Below are positions 32,395 through 41,361 of a stretch of DNA of 64,000 bases, in pieces. Positions within the stretch are counted from its first letter, which is position 1. The number at the start of each line of letters is the position of its first letter. The position numbers were made by a program, and so were the translations under genes. Source of the DNA: Mesorhizobium ciceri biovar biserrulae WSM1271 (GTDB lineage: Bacteria; Pseudomonadota; Alphaproteobacteria; Rhizobiales; Rhizobiaceae); assembly GCF_000185905.1 (NCBI RefSeq), contig NC_014923.1:3371501-3435500 (forward strand), read 5' to 3'. Under the pieces are notes generated by a model. That model ran no database searches, had not been told where the DNA came from, and saw only the letters and a list, made by a program, of their open reading frames with translations.

Positions 32395-33414
32395 ATGCGT
32401 GTCTATTACGATCGTGATGCCGATCTCAATCTGATCAAGGGCAAGAAGGTCGCCATCATCGGCTATGGCAGCCAGGGCAGGGCGCATGCGCTCAACCTCA
32501 AGGATTCCGGCGCCAAGGAGATCGCAATCGGCCTCAAGGCCGGCTCGGCAACCGCCAAGAAGGTCGAGGCCGACGGTCTCAAGGTGATGAGCGTGGCGGA
32601 CGCGGCCAAATGGGCCGACCTGATGATGATGGCAACGCCGGACGAACTGCAGGCCGACATCTACAAGAACGAGATCGCCCCGAACATCCGCGATGGTGCC
32701 GCGATCGCCTTCGCGCACGGCCTCAACGTGCATTTCGGCCTGATCGAGCCGAAGTCGACGGTCGACGTCGTCATGATCGCGCCGAAGGGTCCCGGCCACA
32801 CGGTGCGCGGCGAATACCAGAAGGGCGGCGGCGTGCCGTGCCTGGTCGCCGTCAACCAGGATGCCTCGGGCAATGCGCTCGACCTGGCACTGTCCTACGC
32901 CTGCGGCGTCGGCGGCGGCCGTTCGGGCATCATCGAGACCAATTTCCGCGAGGAATGCGAGACCGATCTGTTCGGCGAGCAGGTCGTGCTGTGCGGCGGC
33001 CTGGTCGAGCTGATCCGGGCCGGTTTCGAGACGCTGGTGGAAGCCGGCTACGCGCCTGAGATGGCCTATTTCGAGTGCCTGCACGAGGTCAAGCTGATCG
33101 TCGACCTGATCTATGAAGGCGGCATCGCCAACATGAACTACTCGATTTCGAACACCGCCGAATGGGGCGAATATGTCTCGGGTCCGCGCATCATCACCGC
33201 CGAGACCAAGGCCGAGATGAAGCGCGTGCTGAAGGACATCCAGACCGGAAAATTCACCTCGGAATGGATGCAGGAATACCGCGCCGGCATGTCCCGCTTC
33301 AAGGGCATCCGCCGCAACAATGACAGCCACCAGATCGAGGAAGTCGGCGCCAAGCTGCGCGCGATGATGCCGTGGATTTCCAAGAACAAGCTGGTCGACA
33401 AGGCGAAGAACTGA
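32395..33414 (+). CDS. ilvC: ketol-acid reductoisomerase
   Basis: 339 aa, the short class I form. It isomerises and reduces acetolactate and acetohydroxybutyrate, the step after IlvBN in branched-chain amino acid synthesis. The NADPH motif GYGSQGRAHALNL starts at residue 23. The metal-binding and catalytic regions are intact (APKGPGHTVRGEY, then VGGGRSGIIETNFREECETDLFGEQ). It is far from ilvBN (17 kb) and has no leader peptide. GGAAGGAAG precedes the ATG. A clean terminator follows. Confidence 0.96.
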   Translation: MRVYYDRDADLNLIKGKKVAIIGYGSQGRAHALNLKDSGAKEIAIGLKAGSATAKKVEADGLKVMSVADAAKWADLMMMATPDELQADIYKNEIAPNIRDGAAIAFAHGLNVHFGLIEPKSTVDVVMIAPKGPGHTVRGEYQKGGGVPCLVAVNQDASGNALDLALSYACGVGGGRSGIIETNFREECETDLFGEQVVLCGGLVELIRAGFETLVEAGYAPEMAYFECLHEVKLIVDLIYEGGIANMNYSISNTAEWGEYVSGPRIITAETKAEMKRVLKDIQTGKFTSEWMQEYRAGMSRFKGIRRNNDSHQIEEVGAKLRAMMPWISKNKLVDKAKN

Positions 33415-33458
33415 GCGAAATCCACAAGCGCTCGAAAATAGCAGCTTCCATGAACAAG

Positions 33459-33485
33459 AAACGGCGCCACGTGGCGCCGTTTTTT
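33459..33485 (+). terminator. intrinsic terminator of ilvC
   Basis: ACGGCGCCAC (33461-33470) and GTGGCGCCGT (33471-33480) form a perfect palindrome flanked by AA/TT, followed by a T-run to 33485. It lies between converging ilvC and the BA14K gene. Confidence 0.88.
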
Positions 33486-33521
33486 CATTCTGTCGGTCAG
33501 CTCAGCTACAGGGCCAGCCCA

Positions 33522-34088
33522 TCAATAGGGTGAGTAGCACTGCTGGCGCGGGCCGTTGTAGGGCTGGAACGTGTTGTCGTAGGCCCGGTACGACCGGTAG
33601 CGGTTGTAGCACCATTGGACATGGGCGCTCGAAAGCCGTCCCGCGCGGTAGTAGCGGCGCGGCGCCGGCCGGTCATAGTAGTCGTAGTTGTTGTACATGC
33701 TGCCGAGGCCAAGCCCCAGGCCAAGGCCCAGGATCGCGGCACTCGCGCCATCATCGTAGTAACGGCCGCCGCGATAGTGATGGCGACCATGGCGCCAACG
33801 CCAGTTGTCTCCACCATTCCAGTGACCGCCGCCGCCGTGCCAATGCCGACGGCCGCCGTCCCAATTGCCCGACCGGCGCCATCTCCAATTGTCGTTGTTG
33901 AACTGACGGTTGTTGTTGCCGCCCGCCCAGCTGTCGCGGACCGGTGTGACATTCGGCGCCGCGGTGCTGGTGGGAATCGACAGGTCCGGTTGCATGATCG
34001 GGCCGGCGGCGGACGGTGCCGTGACGCCGGAAAGGATACCCAGGGCTAGCAGCCCCGATTTGACCGTGGAAGAAAAGAGCGAATTCAT
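33522..34088 (-). CDS. BA14K-family secreted protein
   Basis: 188 aa. A signal peptide (KSGLLALGILSGVTAPSAA) is followed by a Gly/Trp/His/Arg/Asn-rich region (WRWRRSGNWDGGRRHWHGGG) and a short hydrophobic glycine stretch (AILGLGLGLGLGSMY). The C-terminal motif HVQWCYNRYRSYRAYDNTF, then CYSPY, is the BA14K signature found in Brucella and other Rhizobiales, where the namesake is an immunoreactive surface protein with lectin-like activity. It is presumably periplasmic or surface-exposed; the role in this organism is unknown. ATG 34088 has a GGAGAG ribosome site. Confidence 0.85.
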   Translation of the reverse strand: MNSLFSSTVKSGLLALGILSGVTAPSAAGPIMQPDLSIPTSTAAPNVTPVRDSWAGGNNNRQFNNDNWRWRRSGNWDGGRRHWHGGGGHWNGGDNWRWRHGRHHYRGGRYYDDGASAAILGLGLGLGLGSMYNNYDYYDRPAPRRYYRAGRLSSAHVQWCYNRYRSYRAYDNTFQPYNGPRQQCYSPY

Positions 34089-34277
34089 TGCACTCTCCAA
34101 GAGTTACAGGCCCCACGCCCACCCGAGGAATGGGGCAACAATGGATGTTTGCATCTGAACGGCGGATGAACGGAAAGGTTCCGTCAACCATGACGCGAAC
34201 GCGCCCAGGACCAATCGATCTCAGATGGTGGTCCTGCGCGCTTGTTTTCCGAAGCACTTGCGGGCAAAGGTCATGGC

Positions 34278-35390
34278 ATGTCGCTGCGCCTTGCCACCTT
34301 CAATGTCGAGAACCTGATGAACAGGTTCGATTATTCCGGCTATCGCAACCAGCTCAACGAGGATCGAACGCTGGCGCTGTTCGATATCCAGAGCGAGGCG
34401 GAATACAGGATGCTGGAGCAGGCCCGCGCCATCGCCCAATCCGACGACACGCGCCAGCTGACGGCGCTGGCAATCGCTGCCACCCGGGCCGACATCATCT
34501 GCATGCAGGAGGTCGACAACATCGAGGCGCTGAAGGCCTTCGAATATGGCTATCTGTTCAAGATGGTGGGGCAGGGCTACCGGCAGAAATACACCACATC
34601 GGGCAATGATTCACGCGGCATCGACGTTGCCGTGATGATGCGCAATGAGACCGCCCAGGGCCAGCCGATCGAATTCGTGCGCATGACCAGCCACGCCTAT
34701 GTCACCTACGAGCAGTTCGGGCTGCACACGCCGGAACTCGAGGCACTGGGCAATCAGGCCAATGAGCGCATTTTCCGGCGCGACTGCCTGGAGATCGACG
34801 TCACCGTGGGCGGCGTGCCGCTGACGCTCTATCTCGTGCATTTCAAGTCGATGGGTTCGCCGCGCAACGGGCTCGACGGGCGCGAGGCGACGATGCCGGT
34901 GCGCATCGCGGAGGCGCAGGCCGTGCGGCGCATCATCGAGGAGCGCTTCGGCAAGGACTATGCCGCCGACAAACGCTGGGCAATCTGCGGCGACATGAAC
35001 GATTACCGCCAGCGTGTGAAGGTGGCCGGCGATGCGATCGACGGCTATCGCTTCGAGGTCGTCGACGAAGCCCTGTCCTGCATCAACGTGCTGACGGCCG
35101 GCGGCTTCTGCGAAAACGTCGTCGAGCGGCGGCCGGAGATGAACCGCTGGAGTTTCTACCACACGCGCGGACCGGAAGAGCGGCATCTGTGCCAGCTCGA
35201 CTACATCCTGCTGTCGAAGGGGCTCGCCGCCAGCAACGCGACGGCTGTTCCCGACATCATCCGCAACGGCCAGCCCTGGCGCACCATTTTTCCGCCGGGG
35301 CAGGAGGTCGACCGCTTTCCGCGTGCCGGCTGGGACCGGCCGAAGGCGTCGGACCATTGCCCGGTGGCGATCACGCTGGACATGACCTGA
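34278..35390 (+). CDS. endonuclease/exonuclease/phosphatase-family protein
   Basis: 370 aa. A metal-dependent EEP-fold phosphoesterase: LRLATFNVENLMNRFD (first Asn), IICMQEVDN (catalytic Glu), ICGDMNDYRQ (Asp/Asn pair) and SDHCPVAITLD (final Asp-His) are all in order. The substrate may be DNA, phospholipid or another phosphodiester and cannot be told. It has no signal peptide. ATG 34278 (MSLRLATFN) is the family start. It is followed after 3 bp by a NUDIX hydrolase gene, so they are co-transcribed. Confidence 0.85.
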   Translation: MSLRLATFNVENLMNRFDYSGYRNQLNEDRTLALFDIQSEAEYRMLEQARAIAQSDDTRQLTALAIAATRADIICMQEVDNIEALKAFEYGYLFKMVGQGYRQKYTTSGNDSRGIDVAVMMRNETAQGQPIEFVRMTSHAYVTYEQFGLHTPELEALGNQANERIFRRDCLEIDVTVGGVPLTLYLVHFKSMGSPRNGLDGREATMPVRIAEAQAVRRIIEERFGKDYAADKRWAICGDMNDYRQRVKVAGDAIDGYRFEVVDEALSCINVLTAGGFCENVVERRPEMNRWSFYHTRGPEERHLCQLDYILLSKGLAASNATAVPDIIRNGQPWRTIFPPGQEVDRFPRAGWDRPKASDHCPVAITLDMT

Positions 35391-35393
35391 CGC

Positions 35394-36110
35394 ATGAGTT
35401 TCGACCTGCCACGCAACGTCATCCTGCCGGTCGACGCCATCGACGTCCGGCTCGATCCCGGTCCGCACCCGTTCGCAAGGGACAATGCAGAGGCGATCGC
35501 CGAGAACTGGCAGCACGAAATCGCTGCCAATCCGGCGCTGTTCGACGGCATGGTGGTGCTGCTGTCGCAGCTTGCCTACCGCGACAACCGTCTCGCCGGC
35601 CGCTGCCATGCGGTCAACTATTCGACTTTCATGCTGTGGCGGAAGCGGCGCGAGAATTCGGGCGCCGAGCATGCCTATGCCCATGCCATGCTGGTGGCTG
35701 CCGACAATGCGCTGGTGGCGATCCGCATGGGTCCGCACACGGTCAACGCCGGCCGCGTCTATTTTGCCGCCGGCTCATTCGAGCCGGTCGATTTTCGCGA
35801 TGGCCTGGTCGATGTCGATTTCAACATGATCCGCGAAGTGCGCGAGGAAACCGGCCTCGACCTGTCAGGGGCTCATCGCGGCAAGCGCTACCACGCCATG
35901 TCGACCAACAGCGGCACGGTGATCTTCCGCCGCTACCACGCGGCGGCGCCCGCAGACGAGATCGCCCAGCGCATCTCAGCCTTCGTCGCCACCGAAACCG
36001 AGCCGGAGATCGACGGGCCAGTGATCATCCGCCATGCCGCCGACCTGCCGGTCGGCCTGTCACCGCACATGAAGCCGCTGATCGAGTGGCATTTCGCAAA
36101 CGGGAGTTAA
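35394..36110 (+). CDS. NUDIX hydrolase
   Basis: 238 aa. The Nudix helix is seen as MIREVREETGLDL in the centre of the protein, preceded by GLVDVDFN, so the metal-binding REUXEEXGU core is kept while the upstream glycine and glutamate spacing is looser. The N-terminal ~100 residues are an extra domain (LPVDAIDVRLDPGPHPFARDNAEAI). It probably hydrolyses a nucleoside diphosphate derivative; the substrate is unknown. Together with the upstream EEP protein it may form a two-gene phosphate-ester module (inference). It overlaps the next, converging gene by 4 bp. Confidence 0.8.
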   Translation: MSFDLPRNVILPVDAIDVRLDPGPHPFARDNAEAIAENWQHEIAANPALFDGMVVLLSQLAYRDNRLAGRCHAVNYSTFMLWRKRRENSGAEHAYAHAMLVAADNALVAIRMGPHTVNAGRVYFAAGSFEPVDFRDGLVDVDFNMIREVREETGLDLSGAHRGKRYHAMSTNSGTVIFRRYHAAAPADEIAQRISAFVATETEPEIDGPVIIRHAADLPVGLSPHMKPLIEWHFANGS

Positions 36111-36349
36111 GGGCGCGTCTTGTTCTGTGCCGCGTTGCGATCGTTGCGGGCGGCGACGAGGAACAGGATGAAGCCGATGCCCAGCAAACCGCCCATCGCC
36201 ATTCCCATGGTCTGGCCGACGACTGCCTGAAAATCGGCTGTGACGCGATCGGGATTGGCCATGCCGAAGCGGGCGAGATACCACCAGATGCCTGCAAGGA
36301 AGGCCTCGATGACGACCATCGTCAGGATCAGTCGTGCCTTCTTGCTCAT
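36107..36349 (-). CDS. small two-helix membrane protein, unknown
   Basis: 80 aa, not recognised. Two hydrophobic segments (LILTMVVIEAFLAGIWWYLA and MGMAMGGLLGIGFILFLVAA) flank a short polar loop, and the tail is basic and Asn-rich (RNDRNAAQNKTRP). A membrane hairpin is predicted. It starts with ATG 36349 behind a GGAGGAA-type ribosome site (minus strand) and converges on the NUDIX gene. No partner is evident. Confidence 0.7.
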   Translation of the reverse strand: MSKKARLILTMVVIEAFLAGIWWYLARFGMANPDRVTADFQAVVGQTMGMAMGGLLGIGFILFLVAARNDRNAAQNKTRP

Positions 36350-36456
36350 TGGCTATTCCTCCACCCAAGCGTGAATTGCCCTAGCATCATGAACGGCGCG
36401 GCGACAGTGGCGGGTAGGGTGGAAACGTCTAAGGCTGTGCAAAACCGGTCTGAGCG

Positions 36457-36475
36457 CCGGCCGCGTTTCGGCCGG
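36457..36475 (-). terminator. hairpin after the ABC permease gene
   Basis: CCGGCCG (36457-36463), a 5-nt loop and CGGCCGG (36469-36475) form a 7-bp stem 6 bp beyond the permease stop on the minus strand. The T-run (GGTTTTG) is ~20 bp further on, so function as a terminator is uncertain. Confidence 0.3.
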
Positions 36476-36480
36476 TTGCC

Positions 36481-37698
36481 CTATTCGTGCCTAAGTGCGT
36501 CGATCGGGTCGAGCCTGGCGCCGCGCAGCGCCGGGAAGAAGCCGAACACCATGCCGATCAGGGCGGAAAAGCCGACGGCGAGCAGGATCACCGCCGGACT
36601 CGGCGCAAACGGGATGGTCAGCGTCACCGCGGCGAGGCCGGCCAGCGCCAGCCCGATCAGGATGCCGATAATGCCGCCGAGCAGCGACAGCACCGTCGCC
36701 TCGGCCAGGAACTGGATCAGGATGTGCTTTTCATGCGCGCCGATGGCGAGCCTGATGCCGATCTCGCGGGTGCGTTCGGTGACCGACACCAGCATGATGT
36801 TCATGATGCCGATGCCGCCGACCAGCAGGCTGACGCCGGCGACGGCGCCCAGCATGCCGGTCATGGTGGTTGTGGCGCTGGCCATGGCGTCGGCGATCTG
36901 GGTCATGTCGCGGATGGCGAAATCGCTTTCACGATCGGGCGTGATGCGTCTGGCGTCGCGCAGAATGTCCTCGACGCGCGGCTGCAGCTCGCTGGTCGGC
37001 GTGCGGTCATCGGCGGCGATGTAGATGTTGTCGATGTCGCGGTTACCGGCGATGCGGCGCTGGTAGGCGTGCAGCGGCATCAGCACGACATTGTCCTGAT
37101 CCTGACCGAAGCCGGTATAGCCCTTGGGCTCGAGCAGGCCGATGATCTTGCAGGAGGTGCGGTTGACGCGGATGATCTCGCCCTCGGGATCGCCAGCGCC
37201 GAAGAATTGTTGGCGCACCGTCTCGCCGATCAGGCACACGCCTGTGCCCGAGCGGGTTTCGGAATCGCTGAACGGGCGGCCCGACACCAGTTTCCAGTCG
37301 CGCGCATCGAGATAGGCGCTGTCGGTGCCGGTGACGCCCGAGGTCAGGCTCTCGGTGCCGAAGATGACCCGGACCTGCTTTTGCGAAGCCGGCGAAATGG
37401 CGCGGGCGCCAGTCAGATGCGCAACCAGCGCCGCCAGCTCCTTTTCGGCCAGCGGACGCACCACCTGGTCGAGCCCGCCCGGGCCACCGGGACCGGCCGG
37501 GCGACCGGAGCGGACGACCAGCAGATTGCTGCCGAGCTTGGAGATGTCGGCCTTGACCTTCTGCGTGGTGCCCGAGCCGATGGTGAGCATGGCAATGACG
37601 GCGGCAACGCCGATGACGATGCCGAGCAAGGTCAGGAACGAGCGCAGCACGTTGCGGCGGATCGAGCGCAGCGACAGGCGGACGGTTTCCCAGATCAT
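36481..37698 (-). CDS. MacB/FtsX-type ABC transporter permease
   Basis: 405 aa. N-terminal membrane helix (RSFLTLLGIVIGVAAVIAML), a MacB-like periplasmic domain (~50-275) and three C-terminal helices (LLGAVAGVSLLVGGIGIMNIMLVSVTERTREIGIR is the FtsX signature). Together with the ATPase (ATGA overlap, 37695-37698) and adaptor it makes a tripartite mechanotransmission exporter. The ATPase is a separate protein rather than fused as in E. coli MacB. Substrate candidates are peptides, macrolides or lipopeptides; not determinable here. Confidence 0.9.
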   Translation of the reverse strand: MIWETVRLSLRSIRRNVLRSFLTLLGIVIGVAAVIAMLTIGSGTTQKVKADISKLGSNLLVVRSGRPAGPGGPGGLDQVVRPLAEKELAALVAHLTGARAISPASQKQVRVIFGTESLTSGVTGTDSAYLDARDWKLVSGRPFSDSETRSGTGVCLIGETVRQQFFGAGDPEGEIIRVNRTSCKIIGLLEPKGYTGFGQDQDNVVLMPLHAYQRRIAGNRDIDNIYIAADDRTPTSELQPRVEDILRDARRITPDRESDFAIRDMTQIADAMASATTTMTGMLGAVAGVSLLVGGIGIMNIMLVSVTERTREIGIRLAIGAHEKHILIQFLAEATVLSLLGGIIGILIGLALAGLAAVTLTIPFAPSPAVILLAVGFSALIGMVFGFFPALRGARLDPIDALRHE

Positions 37699-38408
37699 GG
37701 TTGTGCGATCTCCAGCTTCCTGGAATCGGAGGCGACGTGGCCGTCGAGGAAGCGGATGGTGCGTTCGGCATAGTCGGCGACGTCGGCCTCGTGGGTGACC
37801 ATGGCGATGGTCAGGCCAAGCTCCTTGTTGAGCCGCGTCAGCAACTCCATGATCTCGTGCGTGCGGGCGGTGTCGAGGTTGCCGGTCGGCTCGTCGGCGA
37901 CGAGCAGCGTCGGCCGCGTGACGATGGCGCGCGCGATCGCCACGCGCTGCTGCTGGCCGCCGGACAGTTCGGCCGGCGTGTGGTGCTCGCGGCCGACAAG
38001 GCCGACCTCCGCCAGGGCCTGCATGGCAAGGTCGCGGCGCTCGCGGGCGGCCACGCCGCGATAGATCAGCGGCAGTTCGACATTTTCGGCCGCCGTGGTG
38101 CGGGCCAGCAGATTGTAACCCTGGAAGACGAAGCCGACATAGAGGTTGCGCAGCATGGCGCGGCGGTTGCGGTCGAGGCGGCCAGCGTCGATGCCCATGA
38201 AGGAATAGGTTCCGGCCGTCGGCGTGTCGAGGCAGCCGATGATGTTCATCGCCGTCGACTTGCCGGAGCCGGACGGCCCCATGATGGCGACGAATTCGCC
38301 ACGCCGGATGGCAAGATCGACGCCGGCCAGCGCATGCACCTTGGCCTCGCCCTGGCCATAGCTCTTCCAGACCTTGTCGAAGGTGATGAGGGCAGCACCG
38401 GCGGCCAC
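37695..38408 (-). CDS. MacB/LolD-type ABC transporter ATP-binding protein
   Basis: 237 aa. All ABC motifs are present: Walker A GPSGSGKST, Q-loop FVFQGYNLL, signature LSGGQQQRVAIARAI, Walker B LLVADEPTGNLD and the H-loop MVTHE. It belongs to the MacB/LolD branch. It powers the permease encoded just downstream and lies 4 bp after the adaptor gene on the same strand. Confidence 0.93.
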   Translation of the reverse strand: MAAGAALITFDKVWKSYGQGEAKVHALAGVDLAIRRGEFVAIMGPSGSGKSTAMNIIGCLDTPTAGTYSFMGIDAGRLDRNRRAMLRNLYVGFVFQGYNLLARTTAAENVELPLIYRGVAARERRDLAMQALAEVGLVGREHHTPAELSGGQQQRVAIARAIVTRPTLLVADEPTGNLDTARTHEIMELLTRLNKELGLTIAMVTHEADVADYAERTIRFLDGHVASDSRKLEIAQP

Positions 38409-38412
38409 GGCA

Positions 38413-39705
38413 TCAGCTCCGCTGCTGCGACGCGGTGATGACCTGTGCGCCTTCGTTGAGGCCCGAAATGATCTCGGTCAGTTCGCCGTCGGTGGAGCCG
38501 ATCTTGACGTTGACCGGGTGCGGACGCCCGTTCTCCAGCACGTAGAGCGTGCGCGAGCCGTCGGTGGGCGCTGTCGCGGCCTGGCGCTGGCGGTTGCCGC
38601 CGGGGCGGCCCATGCGGCCGGTGAACAGGTCGCTGAGGCTCCAGCCGCGTGCGGCCTGTTGGGCAGGACGATAGCGGAAGGCGGTGGCCGGTACGGTGAG
38701 CACGTCCTTGGCCTGCTTGGTGACGACCGAAACGGTGGCGGTCATGCCGGGCCGCAGCAGCAGCTCGTTGTTGTCGACCTCGAGCCGCGCATTGTAGGTG
38801 ACGACGCCGTCAGTGGTGACCGAGGCATAGGAGATGTCTCGGATCTCGGCATCGAACGGCCGCTCGGGGAAGGCATCGACGGTGAAGCGGGCATGCTGGC
38901 CGGATTTGACCGCACCGATGTCGGCCTCGTCGACCGCCGCCACCAGTTCCATGTTCCTGAGATCGGCGGCGATGATGAACAGCACCGGCGCCTGCAGCGA
39001 GGAGGCGACCGTCTGGCCGGGATCGACCGAGCGCGTCAAAACGATGCCGTCGATCGGCGCATAGATGGTGCTCTTGGCAAGGTCGGTCTGCTGCGCCTTG
39101 AGGTCGGCCTGGGCGATGGCGAGGTTGGCCTGCGCACTGTCGAGAGCTGCCTTGGAACGGTCGCGCGTGGCGGTTGCTGCTTCAAGCGACTGGTCGGTCG
39201 CCATGCCGCGCCTGGTCAGTTCGGCGGCGCGCACCAGCGCCTTCTCGTTTTCCGCCAGCGTAACCGTGGCGTCCTCGACATTGGCGGCGGCGGCCTTGGC
39301 CGAAGCTTCGGCGCGCTCGATCTGGACTTCGAGTTTCACCGTGTCGAGTGTCGCCAGCACGTCACCCTTCTTGACCTGCTGGTTCTCCTCGGCCGAGACC
39401 GAGCGGATGATGCCGGACAGTTCGCTTGAAATATCGACCTGGGTGAGTGGCTGCAACGTGCCGGTCGCCGACACCGCGACGGTGAGGTCGGCCTTGGCGG
39501 CAGGCACTGTGGTGTAGTCAATCCTGGCCGGCGAGCCCGCATACCATTGATAGAGGCCAAGCGCGGCGGCGAGCACGATCAGCGCCAGCAACGCATAGAG
39601 CCACCCACGACGGCGCGATCTGCGCCGGCCTGTCTGGTCGAGCCCAAGCGCCGTCTCGATGGCGGAATCCGATTCCGTCTTTGGCAGATTGACAATCTGG
39701 TCCAC
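38413..39705 (-). CDS. MacA-like periplasmic adaptor subunit
   Basis: 430 aa. A single N-terminal helix (WLYALLALIVLAAALGLYQW) anchors a membrane-fusion protein: lipoyl half-motif (VSATGTLQPLTQVDISSELSG), an Ala-rich hairpin (~110-180), STIYAPIDGIVL and beta-barrel/MP domains. An insert reads RGWSLSDLFTGRMGRPGGNRQRQ near residue 360. It links the ABC pump to an outer-membrane channel. The start is GTG 39705 (MDQIVNLPKTES). It is the first gene of the three-gene export operon. A palindrome lies in its promoter region. Confidence 0.9.
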   Translation of the reverse strand: MDQIVNLPKTESDSAIETALGLDQTGRRRSRRRGWLYALLALIVLAAALGLYQWYAGSPARIDYTTVPAAKADLTVAVSATGTLQPLTQVDISSELSGIIRSVSAEENQQVKKGDVLATLDTVKLEVQIERAEASAKAAAANVEDATVTLAENEKALVRAAELTRRGMATDQSLEAATATRDRSKAALDSAQANLAIAQADLKAQQTDLAKSTIYAPIDGIVLTRSVDPGQTVASSLQAPVLFIIAADLRNMELVAAVDEADIGAVKSGQHARFTVDAFPERPFDAEIRDISYASVTTDGVVTYNARLEVDNNELLLRPGMTATVSVVTKQAKDVLTVPATAFRYRPAQQAARGWSLSDLFTGRMGRPGGNRQRQAATAPTDGSRTLYVLENGRPHPVNVKIGSTDGELTEIISGLNEGAQVITASQQRS

Positions 39706-39734
39706 GCTGGACCCCTATAATGCGCAATGTCCCT

Positions 39735-39748
39735 ATCTGTGCACAGAT
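39735..39748. promoter_or_regulatory. 14-bp perfect palindrome in the adaptor/PhzF promoter region
   Basis: ATCTGTGCACAGAT reads the same on both strands. It sits 30 bp upstream of the adaptor GTG and 58 bp upstream of the PhzF-like ATG. If the minus-strand -10 is CATTAT (39717-39722), the palindrome covers the -35 region, a repressor-like position. Confidence 0.4.
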
Positions 39749-39806
39749 CAGGCTTACCGGTTCAAATATCAAATTAAATTTCGCCCATGTTGGGATTGAG
39801 GCAGGA

Positions 39807-40715
39807 ATGAAAACCCGGAATTACTTGCTTTACGATGTGTTTACGACCGAGCGACTGGCCGGCAATCCTTTGGCCGTCGTGCTCGATAGCAAGGGATTGG
39901 ACACGGCCGCGATGCAGGCCATCGCGCGCGAATTCAACCTGTCCGAATCGGTGTTCGTCCTGCCGCCGGACAATCCCAAGCACAAAAACCGCATCCGCAT
40001 CTTCACGCCCGACTATGAAATGCCGTTCGCCGGCCATCCGACGGTCGGCGCCGCGATCGCGCTGGCCGAACTGGCGGAAGAGGGCGGCGCCGGCATCTTC
40101 GTGCTGGAGGAAAACATCGGTCCGGTGCGGTGCGCCGTCAGCAAGCATGACGGCAACACTTTTGCCGAGTTCGACCTGGCCAAGCTGCCGGAGCCGCTGA
40201 AGCTCGATGCCGATCCGGAGGCGATCGGTGCCGCGCTTGGGTTGACGCCGCATGAGATCGGCTTCGAGAATCACCGCGTCGCGTTCTGGTCGGCGGGCGT
40301 GCCCTATGTCACCATCCCGGTTGCCAATCTCGAGGCGGCGGGCCGCATCCGGCTGGACAACCAGGCATGGTCGGAACTGGCGCCGCGCAAGAGCGAGTGG
40401 GCCTTCGCCAGCCCCTATGTCTACTGCCGCGAGACGGTGAACCACGAAAGCGCCTTCCATGTGCGCATGATCGTGCCCGGCACGCCTTCCTACGAGGATC
40501 CGGCGACCGGTTCGGCGGCAGCCGCCTTTGCCGGCGCCATCATGCATTTCGACGCGCCGACCGATGGCATTTCACAGCTGTGGATCGAGCAGGGGCTGGA
40601 GATGGGCCGGCCATCGCGCATCCGCCTCGAACTGACCGTGCAAGGCGGAAAACTGGCCTCGGCGCGCATCGGCGGCAACGCAATCAAGGTGGCGGAAGGC
40701 AGGCTTTTCGTCTGA
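39807..40715 (+). CDS. PhzF-family isomerase-like protein
   Basis: 302 aa. The diaminopimelate-epimerase-like fold of PhzF: YDVFTTERLAGNPLAVVLDSKGL at the start, with ANEFNLSESVFV-type AREFNLSESVFVLPP carrying the catalytic Glu, IFTPDYEMPFAGHPTVGAA, and the C-terminal EDPATGSAAAAFAG. Real PhzF makes phenazine precursors, but most homologues in genomes without phenazine genes, as here, have unknown isomerase roles. ATG 39807 follows a CAGGAA ribosome site. It is a single gene, divergent from the ABC export operon and upstream of tRNA-Lys. Confidence 0.88.
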   Translation: MKTRNYLLYDVFTTERLAGNPLAVVLDSKGLDTAAMQAIAREFNLSESVFVLPPDNPKHKNRIRIFTPDYEMPFAGHPTVGAAIALAELAEEGGAGIFVLEENIGPVRCAVSKHDGNTFAEFDLAKLPEPLKLDADPEAIGAALGLTPHEIGFENHRVAFWSAGVPYVTIPVANLEAAGRIRLDNQAWSELAPRKSEWAFASPYVYCRETVNHESAFHVRMIVPGTPSYEDPATGSAAAAFAGAIMHFDAPTDGISQLWIEQGLEMGRPSRIRLELTVQGGKLASARIGGNAIKVAEGRLFV

Positions 40716-40821
40716 TCGAACGCATGCTCGGTCGATTTGTCGGGAAATGATTCCGGCAGGGCTGGACAGGACCGATGGTGGCGGCTATATGCCCGCCAAC
40801 GCCGGTTTTTGCCGGCCGAGT

Positions 40822-40897
<76 letters not shown>

Positions 40898-41361
40898 AAT
40901 TCCTAGAAGAGTTGGTGGAAAGACCCTGAAAGCGAGACGCGTTTGGCGCATCTCGGGCAAGGCTGTCCGACCGTGATTCTTCAAACGCGCTATCCGGATC
41001 TTGTGGCGATTTAGCCGCGTTGAAAAATGCGGCTCAGAAACCGGCCGAATCGAAAAGCAAGGCTCCTTTCCCCGGCTGCAGCTTCGTTGGCGCCAATTCC
41101 GTCTTTTCCCCCCGGAGAAATCGCTGACGAGCCACCAGAAGAAGACCAGGAAGACAACGAAAATGCCGGTGTCGATCGGGCCATGACTTGAATAGCTGCT
41201 GTGACGGAACACAACAGCGACCGCCCCGGCGATAACACCGCAGCTGCGGCAGGATGAAATTTCTTCATCCACAAAAATCGATTTGAGAATCGCCGTTACG
41301 GTAAGATGCCTCCTTTGTCGTGACAACGGCATCTTTGTCGGCCGATACGGGGAATGAATAA
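40898..41361. other. 464-bp region without a convincing gene
   Basis: It lies between the tRNA-Lys gene and the 3' end of cobT. The minus strand has an open frame through a hydrophobic stretch (GIFVVFLVFFWWLVSDF, about 41160-41110), but the frame runs on into the tRNA, so I do not call it. No terminator, repeat or RNA was identified. Confidence 0.5.

Noticed and set aside
39689..39721. TTGACA (39689-39694) with TATAAT (39716-39721) as a plus-strand promoter for the PhzF-like gene
   Set aside because: The spacing is 21 bp, too long for a standard sigma-70 promoter, and the -35 lies within the adaptor coding region.
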